Assembly (NCBI GenBank): GCA_963646285.1
Contig: CAVIWF010000082.1
Location: 1 to 5,757, forward strand
Length of the DNA: 5,757 nucleotides
Direction of reading: 5' to 3'
From: CAKUFA01 sp963646285
GTDB taxonomy: Bacteria > Bacillota > Clostridia > Christensenellales > Aristaeellaceae
A program made the position numbers and the translations under genes. Below are positions 5,682 through 5,757 of this stretch, in pieces (positions within the stretch are counted from its first letter, which is position 1; each line of letters begins with the position of its first letter). The notes below the pieces were generated by a model. It searched no databases and was not told the origin of the DNA. It worked only from the letters and a program-made list of their open reading frames with translations.

Positions 5682-5757
5682 ACAGACCATCAACAAACCC
5701 TGGGTGGCGCCCACGGGCTCGCAAGCCCTTCAACTCTAAATCGAAAATCGGCGAGCC
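5682..5757 (-). other. 3'-untranslated or structured segment entering from the right edge
   Basis: No gene can be supported here. On the minus strand GGGCT-TGCG-AGCCC (5728-5715) forms a short hairpin, and GCGAGCC (5722-5716) can alternatively pair with GGCTCGC at the edge (5757-5751). A frame reading ARRFSI then TAG (5738-5736) could be the very end of a gene lying mostly outside, but six codons prove nothing. The position just before the terminator fits a 3' UTR. Confidence 0.35.

Noticed and set aside
5680..5757. Minus-strand frame ending at the TAG at 5682-5680 (about 25 codons visible)
   Set aside because: Its stop codon would fall inside the terminator stem, and the short translation has no recognisable family signature, so it is more likely untranslated.
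1..5757. CRISPR array, tRNA/rRNA gene, transposase or phage-type genes
   Set aside because: No regularly spaced direct repeats, no cloverleaf with a CCA-type 3' end and no transposase or integrase motifs were seen on either strand.

Overview
This is a GC-rich, gene-dense window with two convergent pairs of genes. The strong GAGGT/GGGAGG-type ribosome binding sites, the intrinsic terminators, and a DUF11 / Cna-B-like / InlB-B-repeat surface protein beside a secreted family-5 solute-binding protein suggest a Gram-positive anaerobe of the Clostridia type, probably an uncultured gut lineage. That placement is inferred from gene style; no taxonomic marker was searched.

Left half, plus strand (1-3293). 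The window opens inside a large secreted or surface protein whose visible C-terminal part carries the end of one DUF11-like unit, a complete DUF11-like unit, a Cna-B-like domain and an InlB B-repeat-like domain. It ends without a sortase motif or membrane anchor. After an 84-base gap holding a strong GC-rich hairpin without a U-tract comes a 722-residue extracellular oligopeptide-type (SBP_bac_5) substrate-binding protein. This has a signal peptide and an unusual Cna-B/carboxypeptidase-regulatory-like beta-sandwich inserted before the binding fold. The two may be co-transcribed, since I see no clear promoter between them. No permease or ATPase genes follow.

Centre (3294-3399). This 106-base convergent intergenic region is packed with three inverted repeats: a 14-bp hairpin that can terminate transcription from both sides, a perfect 14-bp palindromic hairpin resembling a dispersed palindromic repeat, and a small GC hairpin directly abutting the mnmE stop codon.

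Right half, minus strand (5640-3400). A weak extended -10 promoter candidate precedes a calcineurin-like metallophosphoesterase of the YfcE/MJ0936 type with all expected metal ligands. Its stop codon overlaps by ATGA with the start of mnmE (trmE), the tRNA-U34 modification GTPase, which has every G motif and the C-terminal FC(V)GK. The pair looks like a translationally coupled two-gene operon. mnmE is not followed by mnmG here, unlike the common Firmicutes arrangement.

Right edge (5641-5757). An intrinsic terminator on the minus strand closes a transcription unit lying beyond the window, preceded by nested inverted repeats running off the edge. I found no RNA gene, CRISPR array, transposase or clear novel system. 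The best candidates for a second look are the domain fusion in the solute-binding protein, the palindromic repeat cluster and the anchorless surface protein.
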